From assembly GCA_013433145.1 (NCBI GenBank), contig CM024178.1, forward strand, positions 9,719,260 to 9,783,259: 64,000 nucleotides of DNA, read 5' to 3'. The notes under the pieces are model-generated. The model was not told the DNA's origin. It ran no database searches and saw only the letters and a list, made by a program, of their open reading frames with translations. This stretch comes from Ascaris suum. Lineage: Eukaryota; Nematoda; Chromadorea; Rhabditida; Ascarididae. Positions within the stretch are counted from its first letter, which is position 1, and the number at the start of each line of letters is the position of its first letter. This document shows positions 1 through 18,391 of the stretch, piece after piece. Both the position numbers and the translations under genes were made by a program.

Positions 1-913
1 TAGAAAAATAAATAAATAAATAAATAAACATAGAAAAAAAACCAAAATTAAACTCAACAAACGATAAAAGAACGATGAATGTGCATTCGTTGAAAAATCA
101 TTCTAGAAATTAGTACAGCATCGAGTGTAAGCGATCATTACGTGTGAATATTGCGGACGGTTGTTGTTGCATATCTATATTTTGTTGCATATCTAAATCT
201 GTTGCATATCTATATTTTGTTGCATATCTAAATCTGTTGCATATCTATATTTTGTTGCATATCTAAATCTGTTGCATATCTATATTTTGTTGCATATCTA
301 TATATCCATGTTGCATATCTATATTTATGATAGTTGTTGTTGCATATCTATATTTGCATATCTATAATCAGTCAGTCGATTATTGCATATCAAAATCCGA
401 TAAATTATTTATTGATAGATTTCTATCAAAATTTTGCGTTGATTATTTCAGAGTTCCTAAAATATTCGTAAATTTTAATGGCAAAAAAAAATCGATCTCT
501 TATGTGACAGTCATTTTTATAAATTCGATTTTTTTTTGGCTCTGAAATATTTTATTTTGAGTCCAGCTTATGATCTGGATATGACTGATTGCCATTAGCT
601 AAGCTAAACGGTACCCTTTTTTTTGTAATTTATGAATTTTGCAGTCAATTTTTTCTTTAATAAAATGCAATTTTTTTTTCGATTATAACAAAGAAATATT
701 TCAATGCATCGGCGAATTTTGCAAAAAACACTAAGTTTTTTTTTTAATGAAATGAAAAACTCACATTTTTTTCTAAAGTATGCAAATTATTTGATTGAGC
801 CAATTTCTTTGAAATACTTCAATGAAATTTCCAATGTTTGTATGCATTTTTAATAAAAATACCCCGAGTATCGGAATATTTCGGTAGACGACTGAAGATG
901 AATTTATTTTCAG
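1..913. other. Non-coding AT-rich stretch with a tandem repeat
   Basis: No convincing exon is visible here. The sequence is AT-rich with A and T runs, and a degenerate TTGCATATC tandem repeat (annotated separately) occupies about 166-372. If the putative exons at 914 onward are real, this is intron or upstream sequence of a gene that begins left of the window. Confidence 0.6.
166..372. repeat. Tandem repeat, unit TTGCATATCTA-rich, 17-18 bp
   Basis: About ten copies of a 17-18 bp unit alternate between TTGCATATCTATATTTTG and TTGCATATCTAAATCTG, giving a dimeric period near 35 bp. Copies on the right side are shorter and degenerate. The A+T content and the short period look like a minisatellite; there are no unique spacers, so it is not a CRISPR array. 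Confidence 0.85.
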
Positions 914-1787
914 CGACGCAAACGTCGACCGAAGTGCATTCAATAACAATGACGCAGTGGGGGATAAGCGTCGAAGTGTTGAAAACTTGAAACACGAATG
1001 CCTAGAAATGCGCTTAGTAGCTTAGTAATTTCCGTCAATGATCCCATCGAAAGATATTTTTTAAACAATGCATTCGATTTTTTGAGTGGAATAATTTCTT
1101 TTCCTCAAATATGGAAAATCGTTCAGTTGAAAAAAAAAAAAACAACTAAAATTTCCTCCTACGAAATGTTTTTTTTTTCAAGTCGAAGTTTTTGACATAA
1201 GACGAGTTTTTAAAATCAGATTCAACGGAATTTTTTTTGAAAAAAAAAGTTTAAAGATCTTCTTGTTCATTAAATTTTAATATTTCTTCCGGATTAAATG
1301 AGAGCAAGTCTAACCGTTCGTCTTTTTAACTTCTATTCTCTAATAAAGTTTCGCTTATTGCATGGAAAAAATATTTTGAAAAGTTTTTGAAAAAAATTTT
1401 TTTTCTTCTGGTGTATTCACTAGGATTTAGCGACGATTTTATCGTATAGAACAAAAAGCTTAGTGGATAGCCACGATTAATGAAAAGATGATATATGTGT
1501 ATGCATTTGCAACACCTTGTATTATCACCTGTATTAGGTCTATCGGATCTATTCTCACACTTATTTTCCAAGTGGCGCAAACCCGTTCTTCTCCGCCGTT
1601 TTCGTTTCCGAGCATGCCACAAGCATCACCGATCAAACATTTTCTCCAGCGAGTATCTCCACCGAGTCTGTGCTCGATAAGTGCACGCTTACGGACGAGA
1701 GGTAGAAGTGATGTGTCTTATGATTGCAGTGTTATCGAAGCTTTGTATGATGGGACTTTACAATTTGTTTCATCTCTTCTGCAGTGA
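914..1787 (+). CDS. Putative C-terminal exons of an unidentified protein (5' part outside window)
   Basis: Two patches read like coding exons. The first, 914-1016, follows a TTTATTTTCAG acceptor and is open in the frame that starts at 915. It encodes a hydrophilic segment containing GDKRRSVENLKHECLEMRL, and a phase-0 GTAGCT donor could end it at 1016; if not spliced it stops at 1025. The second, 1650-1787, follows ATTTTCTCCAG and reads in phase 0 through SISARLRTRGRSDVSYD and SVIEALYDGTLQFVSSLLQ to a TGA stop. Phases match and codon choice looks less AT-biased than the surroundings. I do not recognise a domain. An alternative is that only one patch is coding or that the second exon begins further left, since its frame is open from 1488. 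Homology or RNA evidence is lacking, so this is an inference from composition and splice signals. Confidence 0.3.
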
Positions 1788-3752
1788 TTTGTTCATAAAA
1801 TATTGATGCTCGTTGAAAGTATTGAAATCATTTTGCGATACAAAGACAATAAACGTTCATTATAAGAGAATGAATTTTAAGGGAACTATTCTGAAGCAAA
1901 CTCTTCATCAGCCTTATTCAATAATTTCTAATTGAATCTTTTTATACACCGCAAATTTTTTATTGTTAAAAATTAATCCACAATGGAGTGGAAAATATTA
2001 CATACAATGAACTAAAAAATAGGGAAAAATTCATATTAATTAGCGAATAATGCAATAACAACTATTTAGAGACAAAAACATGTCTCAGACAACCCAATAT
2101 TTACCGATTACTCTATAGGAAAAAAAAAGTGAAAAAGTTGCTCAGTGGAAATTTTTCGAAAAATTTGGTAATTACTGCAAAAGAAAAAAAAATTTTTTTT
2201 TCTGCAAAAATATAAAGTTCGTCATCTGTGACTGCAAGAATTATCACTATCTTCAGGAAATATTTCACTACCTTTAAATAAATATTCAATATTTATAACC
2301 ATTTAATAAATAATCGAGATTTTTTGACTTGCATTTTATTTTCGCTTGCACTCTTAATGTTGCATTATCGCTTATATTTGGTCTCTTTAAAAGTTCATCT
2401 GAATGCGAAATATTATAGAGTAAGCTTTATTTAAAAAAAAAAAGAGTGGATCACGCAATGTTGTTGCGTCATTGATGGACGATGGCTCATATTTGCCATT
2501 CATGATCAGAAATAATATTTATGGAAAAACGTTGAATACATGTATGGCATTCATATAATTCAAGAGGATCTAAATTACTGAACTGTTAACTACTAAATGC
2601 TGTAGCGCTTTAATTCCCTTGAAATGATTATAGTTATCGTGAATGCCATAATAAGATGAAAGGATCAAAAAATTTGAATATGCGAAAACTTTTTTCTGAG
2701 TGAAAAATTTTTAATCATTTTCTCATATTATATATTTCACGATAACTATAGCCATTTTTTTAAAAGATATTTCGCTAAGATTTTATAGGTATTTCTCAAA
2801 TATTTAGATATTTATCTATACCCCCCTCCCCCCCCCCCCCCCCCCAAATATCTGATGTGCTATTTGAAACGAAATTGTGAAACGATATTGAAATTAAGAC
2901 CATGAAATGTTTAATACTGGTGAAAAGATGATGAAATGCTTATCGAAGCGTTTGAAAATACATATAAAATTTTAAAAAAAAACTGAGCTATTTCGTTGAG
3001 TTATTTTTATTGCCATATGCTCTTAGGCCTCCTCCCTCCCCCCTTCTTTCCTCCTCGCATTTCCGTCCTTCTTAGCTACAACTCCTCCTCCCTTCATCAG
3101 ACCGGTCTTTCTAGGTGGCATTATGAAAATAATGTAATGGAGAGTTAATTTACCTAGTTCCCAACATATTTGCAAATAAATATTCCTCTATTTAACGATG
3201 AAACTTAGAGTGCATCATTTAAAAAAAAAAATGAAAATTTTGTGCTGTAATAGGAGTTGGACGTATTTTGTACGGAGTATTATTCAACGTTCCATCAAAT
3301 TTAAAAGAAACGATATAGTGGCGAAAAGCAAAGAAAGAAAAACGACATCCCATAGCGATTTTGCTTTGCATCATTGTATGTCGTGCAATGAATATGAAAA
3401 TATTCGACAGTATTTATTCTTTCCGTTCGTGTTCACTGTTTTTTTGGTGACTATAAATCTTACATATCATCAACTATCGAAATATTTGCGATCCACTTAT
3501 TTTGCATTTTTTTTTCTAATCATATTTTCCTATTGTAATAATCATAGATATAATTACATAGTTATGTAAAATACGAGTTTGGTTATCAGAATAATTCAGG
3601 TTTCTAATGTTACCCGAAAGGATCATGATCACCAAATAAGCGAACATTTAAATTTCAAATATTTGTTCGTTTCGGTCTTATCTTAGCTAATTCATGGAAA
3701 TCAAATTGCGCTGATAAAAGTAGGCAACATTATCTCGGCATATAGTTATTGA
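1788..3752. other. Non-coding AT-rich stretch
   Basis: No exon with supporting splice signals is visible. The stretch holds A/T runs, a C-run near 2822-2845 and a C/T-rich patch near 3030-3110. An open frame at 3198-3569 is low-complexity and lysine/phenylalanine rich without splice or domain support. Confidence 0.5.
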
Positions 3753-4027
3753 ATTCATCGTTTAGTTTTGCTTATTGCGCGGTCGGTTTGAAGAGGGCTC
3801 CGAGCAAACTCTTCGGCTTTGACCTACCGAATCATTCCGACCAGTGGTCTCATCGGGACGCGGGCGGTGGAGCAGGTCGCATGGAAAAACGATGAATCGA
3901 CTCGTCAGTATCCGATGGGCAGAAGACGAGCCTAAGCCGTCACCTTTACGCTACCTCACAACTTCAGCTAAACGGAAGTAGTAGTGATATGAAGAGACAT
4001 TTATTCATAATGAGTGCTTTGTCGATT
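3753..4027 (-). repeat. Dispersed MITE/SINE-like repeat, copy A
   Basis: This ~275-bp block is the reverse complement of 38671-38916 at roughly 90% identity or better by eye, and of a more diverged copy at 7325-7611. Shared landmarks include GGTCGGTTTGAAGAGGGCTC, AAAAACGATGAATCGACTCG and a terminal CATTTATTC[AG]TAATGA[AG]TGC. Ends carry short imperfect inverted motifs of the type CATTCATTACG and CATTCATCG. It is much more GC-rich than its surroundings and has no reading frame. Relative to copy C it keeps an internal 29-bp segment beginning TATCCGATGGGC. A non-autonomous transposon fits best; a structured RNA gene is possible. Confidence 0.8.
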
Positions 4028-4573
4028 CAAGTAAACTTATGGAAGAGTCGATACTCAAAAATGTTTTAAAATTTCTGTGCGTTAATTTCGTTGCAAAGCA
4101 TGACGCACAATTAACAGCGAATAGTTATTGAAATAAATTATAAGTCGAAGTAAAATAGCTAATAATCTTCTTCCTCTCCCTTTCCTCCCTCTCCCTAAAA
4201 TAATCTTCTTATCCTTACATTCTGTGTTTTTTGGCCATGTTCAAGGCAATGCTTATGGTAGTTAACATGTCGAAATGCTGTTAATTATACCATATCATTT
4301 GCCTTATGCGTGTTTCGTCCCCCTTGTGCTCATATTCATGAAACGTTTATCTTGAGGAAAAACTTGGTGCTTGCATGCAGGAAGTTTAAATAACAATCTA
4401 ATGGATGCGTTTCTTCTTTCATTTCCGCACTTATCTTTTGCTATTTGAATTCATAGTATTTTCGTGAAATCTTATTGATCCTTGAAGCATACGCCAGAAT
4501 AAAGTTTTTTGATCGTTGAAACAATAAGGACTACATTCCATTAAGCGCACAGCTGTCTGGATATTCGGTGTTG
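4028..4573. other. Non-coding stretch
   Basis: AT-rich DNA with no exon or RNA gene that I can support. Confidence 0.5.
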
Positions 4574-4848
<275 letters not shown>

Positions 4849-4916
4849 GCCTGTGTAGTATTGGCTTATGCAGCTGTTCCAGGCACCATCTGGCTGCTGC
4901 CCTGAAAGAGTCCACC

Positions 4917-7324
4917 GTTGTTTTTCGTGCTAGTGCTGTCCTTTTTTGTGGCCAAGCCGTGTTGACGAATCCCTACAAAAGTTCGTACCTTAAATAACTT
5001 GTACTTCAATACTTTAAATGCGAAATGTTCATTTGCACTTTCGCGTCTATCTTTTCACTCGTTTTTTATTCGTTATGCTATCGAATAAGCTATTTGCTAG
5101 TTAACTTAGGAGTTTGTTTCTCTTTCAAATTAAAAACGTTGTAAAGACTTAAGCGAAATTTTTTTCAACACCTTGCAAATCTCATTTTTTTCCGTTCACG
5201 TATCTTCTAAAAATCCGATCACTTTCGAATATCGGATAAAATTAATCTCGAATAAAAAAAATTAATGCGCCAACTTATTCATAATTGAGAAATTATGTTC
5301 CATGAATTTGCTGTCGTGCTGGCGATCATTATCGCTCGAAAAGAATCATAAAAATGCTTTGTGGGTATCATTCTAACAATGTCTTAGGGAAAACTTGCCA
5401 TCATTATACCACTATAAAAATTTTGTAAAACAAAAACAAATAAAATTCCCCAAAAAATGATTACTTTACAATTCAGTCTCCTGACTGCGAAAACGTTTGC
5501 AATATTAATTCAGCGCTTCGACCGACTCATTGATAATTTTGTGCCTCTGTCGAAGAACTGACGAAAAAAGATTGAGGAAGGAAGAAGGGGACGAAGATTG
5601 CGAGGCGAAGTAAGAGAAAGAAAAGCCTAGAGAATGCCCATCTAGATAAAAGATCAAAGACTACACCCCGTCATTTTTCATTATAAGCACACTGGTGAAT
5701 CGTAATATTCGAACGTCTAATCGATTAAGAAACGCTAATAAATCTGATGTGAAATGAACTTTTTTTTGACCAAATTGAATATTAGAAATCTGCTTAATGG
5801 AAGGCATCTCATTCACATTTAAGGTCATTTTTTCCTTCTCATTTCTTTCCATCAATGCAAATTCATTTTGTAGATTTTTCGGCGGATATTTTCTGGCAAA
5901 TAGCTAAATTTTTTGCTATTTTCAGTTAAAAATTTTCATGAATGCCTGAAAATTTTCACTCGTCCATCTTAAAACGCTCTGAGGAGCTTGTTCTAGAGTT
6001 CCATATTTTCATGAATTTACGAGGAATCTCTGCGAAATTTTTTTTCCTGTCATCGACTAACTTTCTCATTTTCGCAATGAAAATCGGGAAATGAAAAAAA
6101 ATTTAACAGAATACTAAGAAAAAATCGAATAGATTGCGCACATCGTTAGCATTGTTAGCATTCACATAAATGAATAAACAAGCCACCATTTTGTATATAA
6201 ATAAATAAAAGCCGCACCATTCTTTGGTGAACAATAAAGTGATTGTCGTGTTGTTTTATGAGTGAAATCCGATATGTGGGCAACATAAAAATAGGCATCG
6301 TCACATTTACTGGTAATGCCAGCCGACTCGAGTCGAAAACAACTTTCCGAGCGCAGTTTAGCTTTACGCGGAATTTTGTTTATTGAGAAGCAGAGAAAAT
6401 TTCGATTACGGTGTCAAGAATTTGAAGAAATAATTGTGATCGATAGGTAAACAGTCTTTTATTTGAAGTCATCTGGCACTAGATCAAATGATATCACTTC
6501 GGGGTAGTTGAGTAAGGTTGAGGAGAGGAGGACTGGACTGCCGAGGAGGGGGATGGAAGGAGGATGCGGGGGGGGGGGTAGGGAAGGGGAGGTGTTTGGG
6601 GGTTCGTGGGTGGGGGGGGGGGGAAGGGAGGCTGGCAGTAAGAGAATCAGTACGTTCCCAGTTCAGCGTATTTTCCGCGCAAATAATCAGATGTCTCGTT
6701 CGTCCGTTCGACGAGTTTTTAGTTTATTTAGTTTATTCCCGTAGCGCTGTGGTTTACCACGCTTCTATACAATCAGTTTTATTTGATCTCGTGCTAGACA
6801 TTGCTCGAGCTTGAGCTTCATGCATGAACTTGTTTCATTCTAGGTAGTTCAGGGTTTGTGCATGTACAGAGTTGCTCTCTAAGAACATCTAAGTTTATGG
6901 TTGTTCGTACGTGATTTTTGACGTTTCTCTGAAGAACTACAACTTGACGATGAATAGTGCAACATTCATAGAGTACATTTCTGACTTTCTTCGTTTACAC
7001 AAGCACTTCTCTGCAAAAGTTTCGAGTATCTAAATTTTTTCTCGCTTGTAGACGATGAAATTCCTCATTTCTATACTGTAAGAAGTATATAATAAATACT
7101 TGTTTGTAATAATTATATTATAACGACGCAATGAGTATTGCTAATCATTATTGTAAATCATTTTATACGTAATATTTTTTTATTTATACGCAATAGTTTA
7201 TCGTCGCATGTATGCTCTTAAATATGCGTTATTGAAGGAAGTAGTAATTTGATGAGAATGTTTTTTAAAATTTGATTATATTAATATTCAATTATTTACT
7301 TTTATTTATTTATTTACTTTATTC
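4917..7324. other. Non-coding stretch with a G-rich patch
   Basis: No exon is supported. The notable content is a G-rich block at about 6500-6640 with G runs of 9-11. A somewhat more GC-balanced patch at 6650-6900 has no clear frame. Confidence 0.5.
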
Positions 7325-7611
7325 AATAAAGCATTCATTACGAATAAATGTCTCTTCCTATTACTTCCACCTCCGCTTAGGAGAAATTGTGTGGTCGCAC
7401 AAATGTTAGGGCTTATGTTCGTCTCCTGCTCATCGGATACAGACGAGTCGATTCACCGTTGCTACACTTAAGAGGAGAATCCGGAGTTGCGCTACAGGCC
7501 TCGTCCGGATGAGGCTGCTCGTCGGAGTGCTTAATAGGAAGTAATCAAAGAGTCTTAGTCGGAGCCCTCTTAGAACCGACCTTGCATTAACCAATACTAA
7601 ACGATGAGTGA
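7325..7611 (+). repeat. Dispersed MITE/SINE-like repeat, copy B (diverged)
   Basis: This copy has the same orientation as copy C and the opposite orientation to copy A. It begins AAAGCATTCATTACGAATAA and ends near AATACTAAACGATGAGTG. The order of blocks is preserved (GACGAGTCGATTCA, then GGAGCCCTCTTAGAACCGAC), but it has diverged more than A and C and has local insertions. It includes the equivalent of the 29-bp segment missing from copy C (CATCGGATAC). Confidence 0.75.
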
Positions 7612-7691
7612 TAGTAGTATAGTAACGTCTAATGATCAGTGAGTACATTCGTTTTTGTATAAGCGTGCTATATATAATCCGAAATATCTTT

Positions 7692-12439
<4,748 letters not shown>

Positions 12440-12441
12440 GA

Positions 12442-12501
<60 letters not shown>
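12440..12501. repeat. (TA)n microsatellite, short
   Basis: About 28-30 uninterrupted AT/TA units just after GATGATGAATATA. Confidence 0.95.
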
Positions 12502-12502
<1 letters not shown>

Positions 12503-15500
12503 GACAGTGAGATAACAAAGATACATATCAAACTTTAAATTTATTAAAGTTTGATAGATGCTTGTGATTTGCTTAGCTATGCATTAATCTTCGAAGTGAC
12601 TCACCCAAGTGACGAAAGGTGCAATGTATTTTGCAATGTGTTTTGCAATGGGAGGTAAAAATAACTTTTTTGCTTCATTAAGAGACTTTACATATCGAAA
12701 AGAAGTTTGTGATTGTAGTAGAATAAAGGTCATTAGCACTGAGTTTATTTTACTCATAATCAGTAAGCAAATAATGCAAGATTTGAAAAGCAATGAATTG
12801 CATATTTTGCAATGAATACATAGTTGAAATTGAATTTTTAATGCAAGATTCTCGATAATACAACTTGTTTTTTTAGGTTATAATTATGTTTTAGGTTAAA
12901 AACATAGTTGAAATACAAAATTTTATTAAAGCTTTTAGGTTATAATCCCTTACTTGAGTAATTACGTATATCATCTTATAATGTTCTCCGCTTATTGTAC
13001 CTAGTGTTTTCAACCCAAAAAATTTTTGTTAGAAACTTTCTAATACGTTTCCTTCAGTACGACGTAGGTCCCATATTTAAGATTCTCTTGTTTATTACAC
13101 AATCGTAACAAATACTGTATCTACATATTTGTTTGCTACTTCACTTCTTTATCCTGTTCACAACACATGGTCATAATGACTATTTAATTTTCCTCTACTA
13201 ACAGGGTTATGCGTTTCGTTCTGACGATCGCCCGCGCATAACTCAGGTGTACACGTCAACGGATAAGGGCCGAAACGTGTTCACCTTTTATTTGCATATT
13301 TATTTCACTCATGTCTAAAACCTACTTTGTTAACATTTTATCTTTTAACATCGGTCTATTAATTCTATCTTTATGTTTTAGGCTTCTTATACTATCATCT
13401 TTCTTTGTAAAACCATAAAGAAACATTGTCAATAAAGTTGAGTAGGTTTTGCTTTGAATTGCGTATAAACGACTCGTAATAACAAGGTAAGAGGAAATGA
13501 TTTCGGTCCCATAAGGAAGTAAGTAACACTTTATACTGTTAAAATTTTTTTTGGATAGAATATTTTGAAAATTTTCTTTTCATTTCAAAAAAATCCTCGA
13601 ATGTTAAACAATAAAGTAAGCTTTTTGTTGTATAAGCAATCGGAAAGAGAAAGAAGACTATATGATAGAAACCTAAAGGGTTATCACTTTTCTCCCAACT
13701 AATGTGTGAGTAAATGGTAAGCTTAAAGATAATTAGATAGTAAATGACGTGAATTCTGAGAAGAAAACGTGATGTGATCGATGGCTCATGCAATGAAATT
13801 TTATTGTAACGACATCTTGAATAGCGCTAAATTTTTGAGCCATTACAATTGGGAACTTGTTTCCATTGCTGAATACATTCTCGTTTTTTTTTAATGTCCC
13901 GTACCTAGTGTTTTCAGAATAAATGCAAATAAATGGCAACCTTGGGAATTTGGAAGAAAAAAAAATTAGTGAATTGAAAAATGGAAATACATAAGGAAGT
14001 TAGTGAAATGGAAAATGGAAATTTGCAAATAAAAATCAGCAAATTGGAAAATGGAAATTTCCAAAAAAAAAGAAGAATTAGAAAACTATCATTATTTTCA
14101 AACACATTCAACTATATTCAATTTCATAGAAAATATTCTCATTTAACTTATCATTAAAAAGATAGAAGTATACCTATTTAAGTTGATTAGTATAAAGTGA
14201 AAGTTCTTAGAAAAGTTTTTAAAGTAAACAGCTAGCATAGGTTATTAAATGATTGAAAAATTTTCTAAATTCACTCAAGTTGCGAGATTAAAATTTATCA
14301 AATTCGTTTATGCTCCTAAACTATCATTAATTGATGCATTGTTGAGGAAGTCAATTCAAATTGTTAATATTTCAATAAAATATCCTTTCTTACAACTGTA
14401 TTTTATTTCAATGAGAAATATCTTCAACGTTCATCTATGAATTTTTGACAGTCGAAAATTTTTCTTCACTCATAGCGGTAGCTCTGCCTAAGTTTCAAAT
14501 CACTCGTTTGCAGTAAAATATCTTTTACATACGCACAAGTATCTAAATCAATGAGAATCTGTTGTTCGAAGATATTTCAAAAATTTCCCCATAAACCTAT
14601 TATTAGAGTAGCTTTATTCGGCTAATACAAGTGAACATCCAAAGTAATACATGCAAACTATCATGTATGCATAAACAATAGTTCATTTCAAGTGCGACTT
14701 TGCTTTTTTGCTTGATTTTTATTATTAGTTTTGGTACTCATCAGAGTCAACATTAATGCCACAACGTTTTTACTGAAATGCCTACTAATATCATATTTAT
14801 ATCATCCAGTCGTAAAGGTCAACTACTCAGGTTTATAGAAGAAGGTTTACTATTGGAGGCATAGATGAGGAAGAAAAATGAAAATAAAGTGAGGAAAAAT
14901 GAGTGAAGAAAAGTAAGTTTTCTGCTAGATTCATAGAATCAATGTCATTGAAGAGATTATACTCCATATTTTCAAGCTTCCCACTTAAAAAAATCGTCGA
15001 ATTCATGTCTTCTCTATACATATATTTGAAAAGTTTTTTTAGTGGAAACGAATTCGTTCTGAAGGGAAGAATTTTTATTATTTTAGAAGCTATTCTTACC
15101 TATTCTTTGATCTAGAACAAGGAAGTGTTCGAAATATTAGACTCGCCTCTAGGTCTTCTATTAATTCATGACGTTGAAAATATGAGAATTTGTGAAATGC
15201 ATTCAACATTAAAAGCTAAGAGGTCTTTGCCATTTTTTAAGCGCAATTCGACACTGGTTCTTTAATAGCGAGCCTGGCTTGCAAATCAACTCAATTCGAA
15301 CATTTAAAGGCTGTAGGAAGTGAAGGATTTTTTCAAATCCCAATGCTGCTCTAAAATGAAAAATAACGGAAATTCATTATCAGTGCAAATTCACTTAAAT
15401 TTCGCATGCGCCGTTATATGCAGCCAGCTGCTAGTAATATTACCGAAATTTTTAACGCTACTAACATAATAAATAATTGTCTATATTTTTCTTTCTCAAC

Positions 15501-16376
15501 GATGAAATGGATAAGCGAAATTAAAAAAAAAGAAATATTCAAACAAAAAGTTACGAATATCGCTATTATTTTTTGAGAAAAATTCGTGAAAAATTTATGC
15601 AAAAAAGAAAGAGAAAAATGCGAATGAGTTCAACATTGTACTATACTATAGATGGTAAGAACGTGACAAAAGTGTGGTTGATGTGCTCCCCTTGCATTGA
15701 TCATTCACGTGAATGCGAGAAATATAGCAGTAATCGTTTGTCATTTTCCTCGATGACGCTTAAACTCTGCCAATCTGTACTCTTAAGGACTAGAATAATC
15801 TCTATTAGTTGCCGGAACAATTAATAATATACCGTAATAATTCGAATAGAAAACCTCTTTTAGAATGAATTCATCGCTTTATTTGTTCTTAACGTCGTCA
15901 TAAATTAGCCTCACCGAAGAGTTTTATTTCGGCTAAAAAACGCCCCATTTAGTGGAAAAAGCTCTTTGATTAGATGCTATGATAATACATTTGCAGAAAT
16001 TATAATCCATTACACGTTTATAGTCGTCTGGTCTTCTGAAAGTTGCACTGCTTGCAGTTCTGATTTTCGAGGATTTCGTAAAAATTTCTGGCTTCTTAAT
16101 TCGTTTCTGGCTTTTTTTTGCTTTTTCAATTATAAAATCCTACTCGATAAGATTTCCTAAACATGTCTCTATAAGTGAATTCAACTACTTCTATTCGTTC
16201 ATGTTTAGTAAATCAAGAGAAACAACATCCAGTAGATCGAAAAAAAAGACATGAATGAAGTTATCCGATCATAAATTTTTAGCAAATAATTACGCTTTTT
16301 TTTGCTGAAGTTTTTAATAACACGCAAATATTTTTCTGTAAACTTCATAGACATAAACGTATGGAATAACCTGATA
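12502..16376. other. Non-coding AT-rich stretch with a weak tandem repeat
   Basis: No exon is supported. Between about 13950 and 14065 a degenerate repeat of TTGGAAAATGGAAATTT type recurs three to four times. Elsewhere I see only A/T runs. Confidence 0.45.
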
Positions 16377-16439
16377 AATTTTTACCTGAATTCATAGTTA
16401 ATTAAAGATTTTAATTAACTATGAATTCAGGTAAAAATT
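16377..16439. repeat. Perfect 30-bp inverted repeat with 3-nt loop
   Basis: The left arm 16377-16406 (starting AATTTTTACCTGAATTC) is exactly complementary to the right arm 16410-16439, separated only by GAT. Such a long perfect hairpin is unexpected by chance. It could be a recent palindromic duplication, a MITE remnant or a hairpin RNA source. Confidence 0.95.
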
Positions 16440-18366
16440 CAGTGCTTATATTTTTTTTCAAATAATTATTTTATTCGTGCAATTTTCCACTTGTGCAGAT
16501 TTCCGCCATATATTTGCCATTTTGTCATTTTCCTAAACAATTTGCCATATAATTCCGACAAATATATAATTAATGCCATGATAGTTTTAAAAAATGATTA
16601 GTCGATTTATTAGAATAGTTGATACAAAATAATTTCATTAAAATTTTTATTAAAGCATAATATTATAGCATTATTTATTTCGTCTATCCTAATACAAGAA
16701 TGCCGAATATATCTCGTAGGCGTTTAACCAGCGCATAGTTTCATTTAACGACAATGCAAACGAATGAAAACAATAGCAGATACGATTTTCAGGAGTCGAC
16801 TAAATTGCGCAATAAGATATCTGTTCCCATAAGTAGCCCATATTATTTTTGCAAGCACTAGTTTCATCTACAAGGAAATTAGTGTGAATTCGATGCTAAA
16901 CAATTACGCTAGAGATTTCATAGTGGATAGGATTCTGGATGATAAATATAAGAAGAAAAATGATTATAAAAGATATCTTTAATTAAAAATATGAAATGAT
17001 AAATTTATTATTGAAAAGATTCAATAAAATAAAATTCAATAATCCGAATATTGATTGAAAAAAGCAAATGCTGTACTCAAATATCCTATGATAAATTAAT
17101 AGGGAAATTCATGGAAATTGATGTGTTTAAAGGATGTAATAAATTAAATGTGTCGGATCGGATATAGTAAAAGTGGATGCAATAAATGAATTCAAATTTA
17201 GTGTTGTGCAAATAAATGGACGCAATTTAATATTATGCAAAAAAAAAGTTAAAAATTATTTTGAAAGAAATTCAATATCTCTTATATTATTCCTATTGGA
17301 ACATATCGATACCAAATTTAAGAGAAGAATTGGAAAGTGAAAAAAAGAAACCCTATTTATCGAGAAAATTTTTATGAGTCATCAAGTCTATTTACCTATT
17401 ATACCGCCCCAGCAATGATGTGAAACAATTGCCTAGACTAAAGAGAAATACAACATACATAAATAATGGATGCATGATTGTTTTTCTGGTCCTAAGTGAA
17501 ATTTCTAAAAAAAAATTTTTTTTTCGTTTATTTTTTGCAGCATTAAATCATTTTCGAATGATTTTTCTTGTATAGGAAATAATATTTTTCCCAAACGTTT
17601 GTTTTTTTTTTCTCAAAAATATTCGCGAATTCTTTCACTGCCACATTTTCGCGTTCATCTTATTATGCTGAAATTTTCAAATTAGTTATTGCTCTTAAAA
17701 TAATCCTGTATTTAGGGTATGAGACGCTTTTATGTTATTCGTTATTCGATCGTCGCTTATAAATATTTTTGACTATGGTTTTTAGGCGTCTGAAAGTCAT
17801 CGATTACCGAATGTAAAAGTTTCGATAATCCCTGATATTCGTCTGGCAATTATCTTTTTAAATAGGAACAGATGCTTAAAGCAGACGAGAGCTATATTTT
17901 TTGTTCTTTTTTCTTTTAGCTCGCTTGGTAATATCGTGCAGTTAGAAAACAGCGCATTTTAAAATTTCATTTATAATTGCCAGGACGTAAAGATATTCCA
18001 AGTTTTTTTATAGATTTTGCTGAATAAATATTCCATAATGGAGTACGTTCCAAGGCATAGGTCTAATATTCAAGTGATAAGTGGTAGATAAAGTCCAAAA
18101 AAAAAGAAAAAAGGGCTGCAAAAGATAACTAGATGCTTCATGTCTCGACAATTTGAAGTACGTTTGACTTTTGTCAATTGGTAATGAACATATAATGGAA
18201 TGACAACATATAACAGCTCCCACCCTTTCTATGGATGAATAGTAGGCAAAGATTATATTCTAAGTCTACAGTATTTCTTGAATGTTTCTTAACGTTTGCA
18301 ATTCTTTGGCATTATTTCCACCATGAGGTTCTGTACGGAACGAAAAAAAAGCTGACTGTTTCATAG
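16440..18366. other. Non-coding AT-rich stretch
   Basis: No coding, RNA or repeat feature that I can support. Confidence 0.45.
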
Positions 18367-18391
18367 GAATGGGTGGAGCGAATGGAATAAG

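Noticed and set aside
166..372. CRISPR-like array
   Set aside because: Units are contiguous with no unique spacers, are AT-rich, and lie in eukaryotic DNA.
6508..6814. Gly/Arg-rich ORFs
   Set aside because: They are generated by G runs and overlap in two frames, with no other support.
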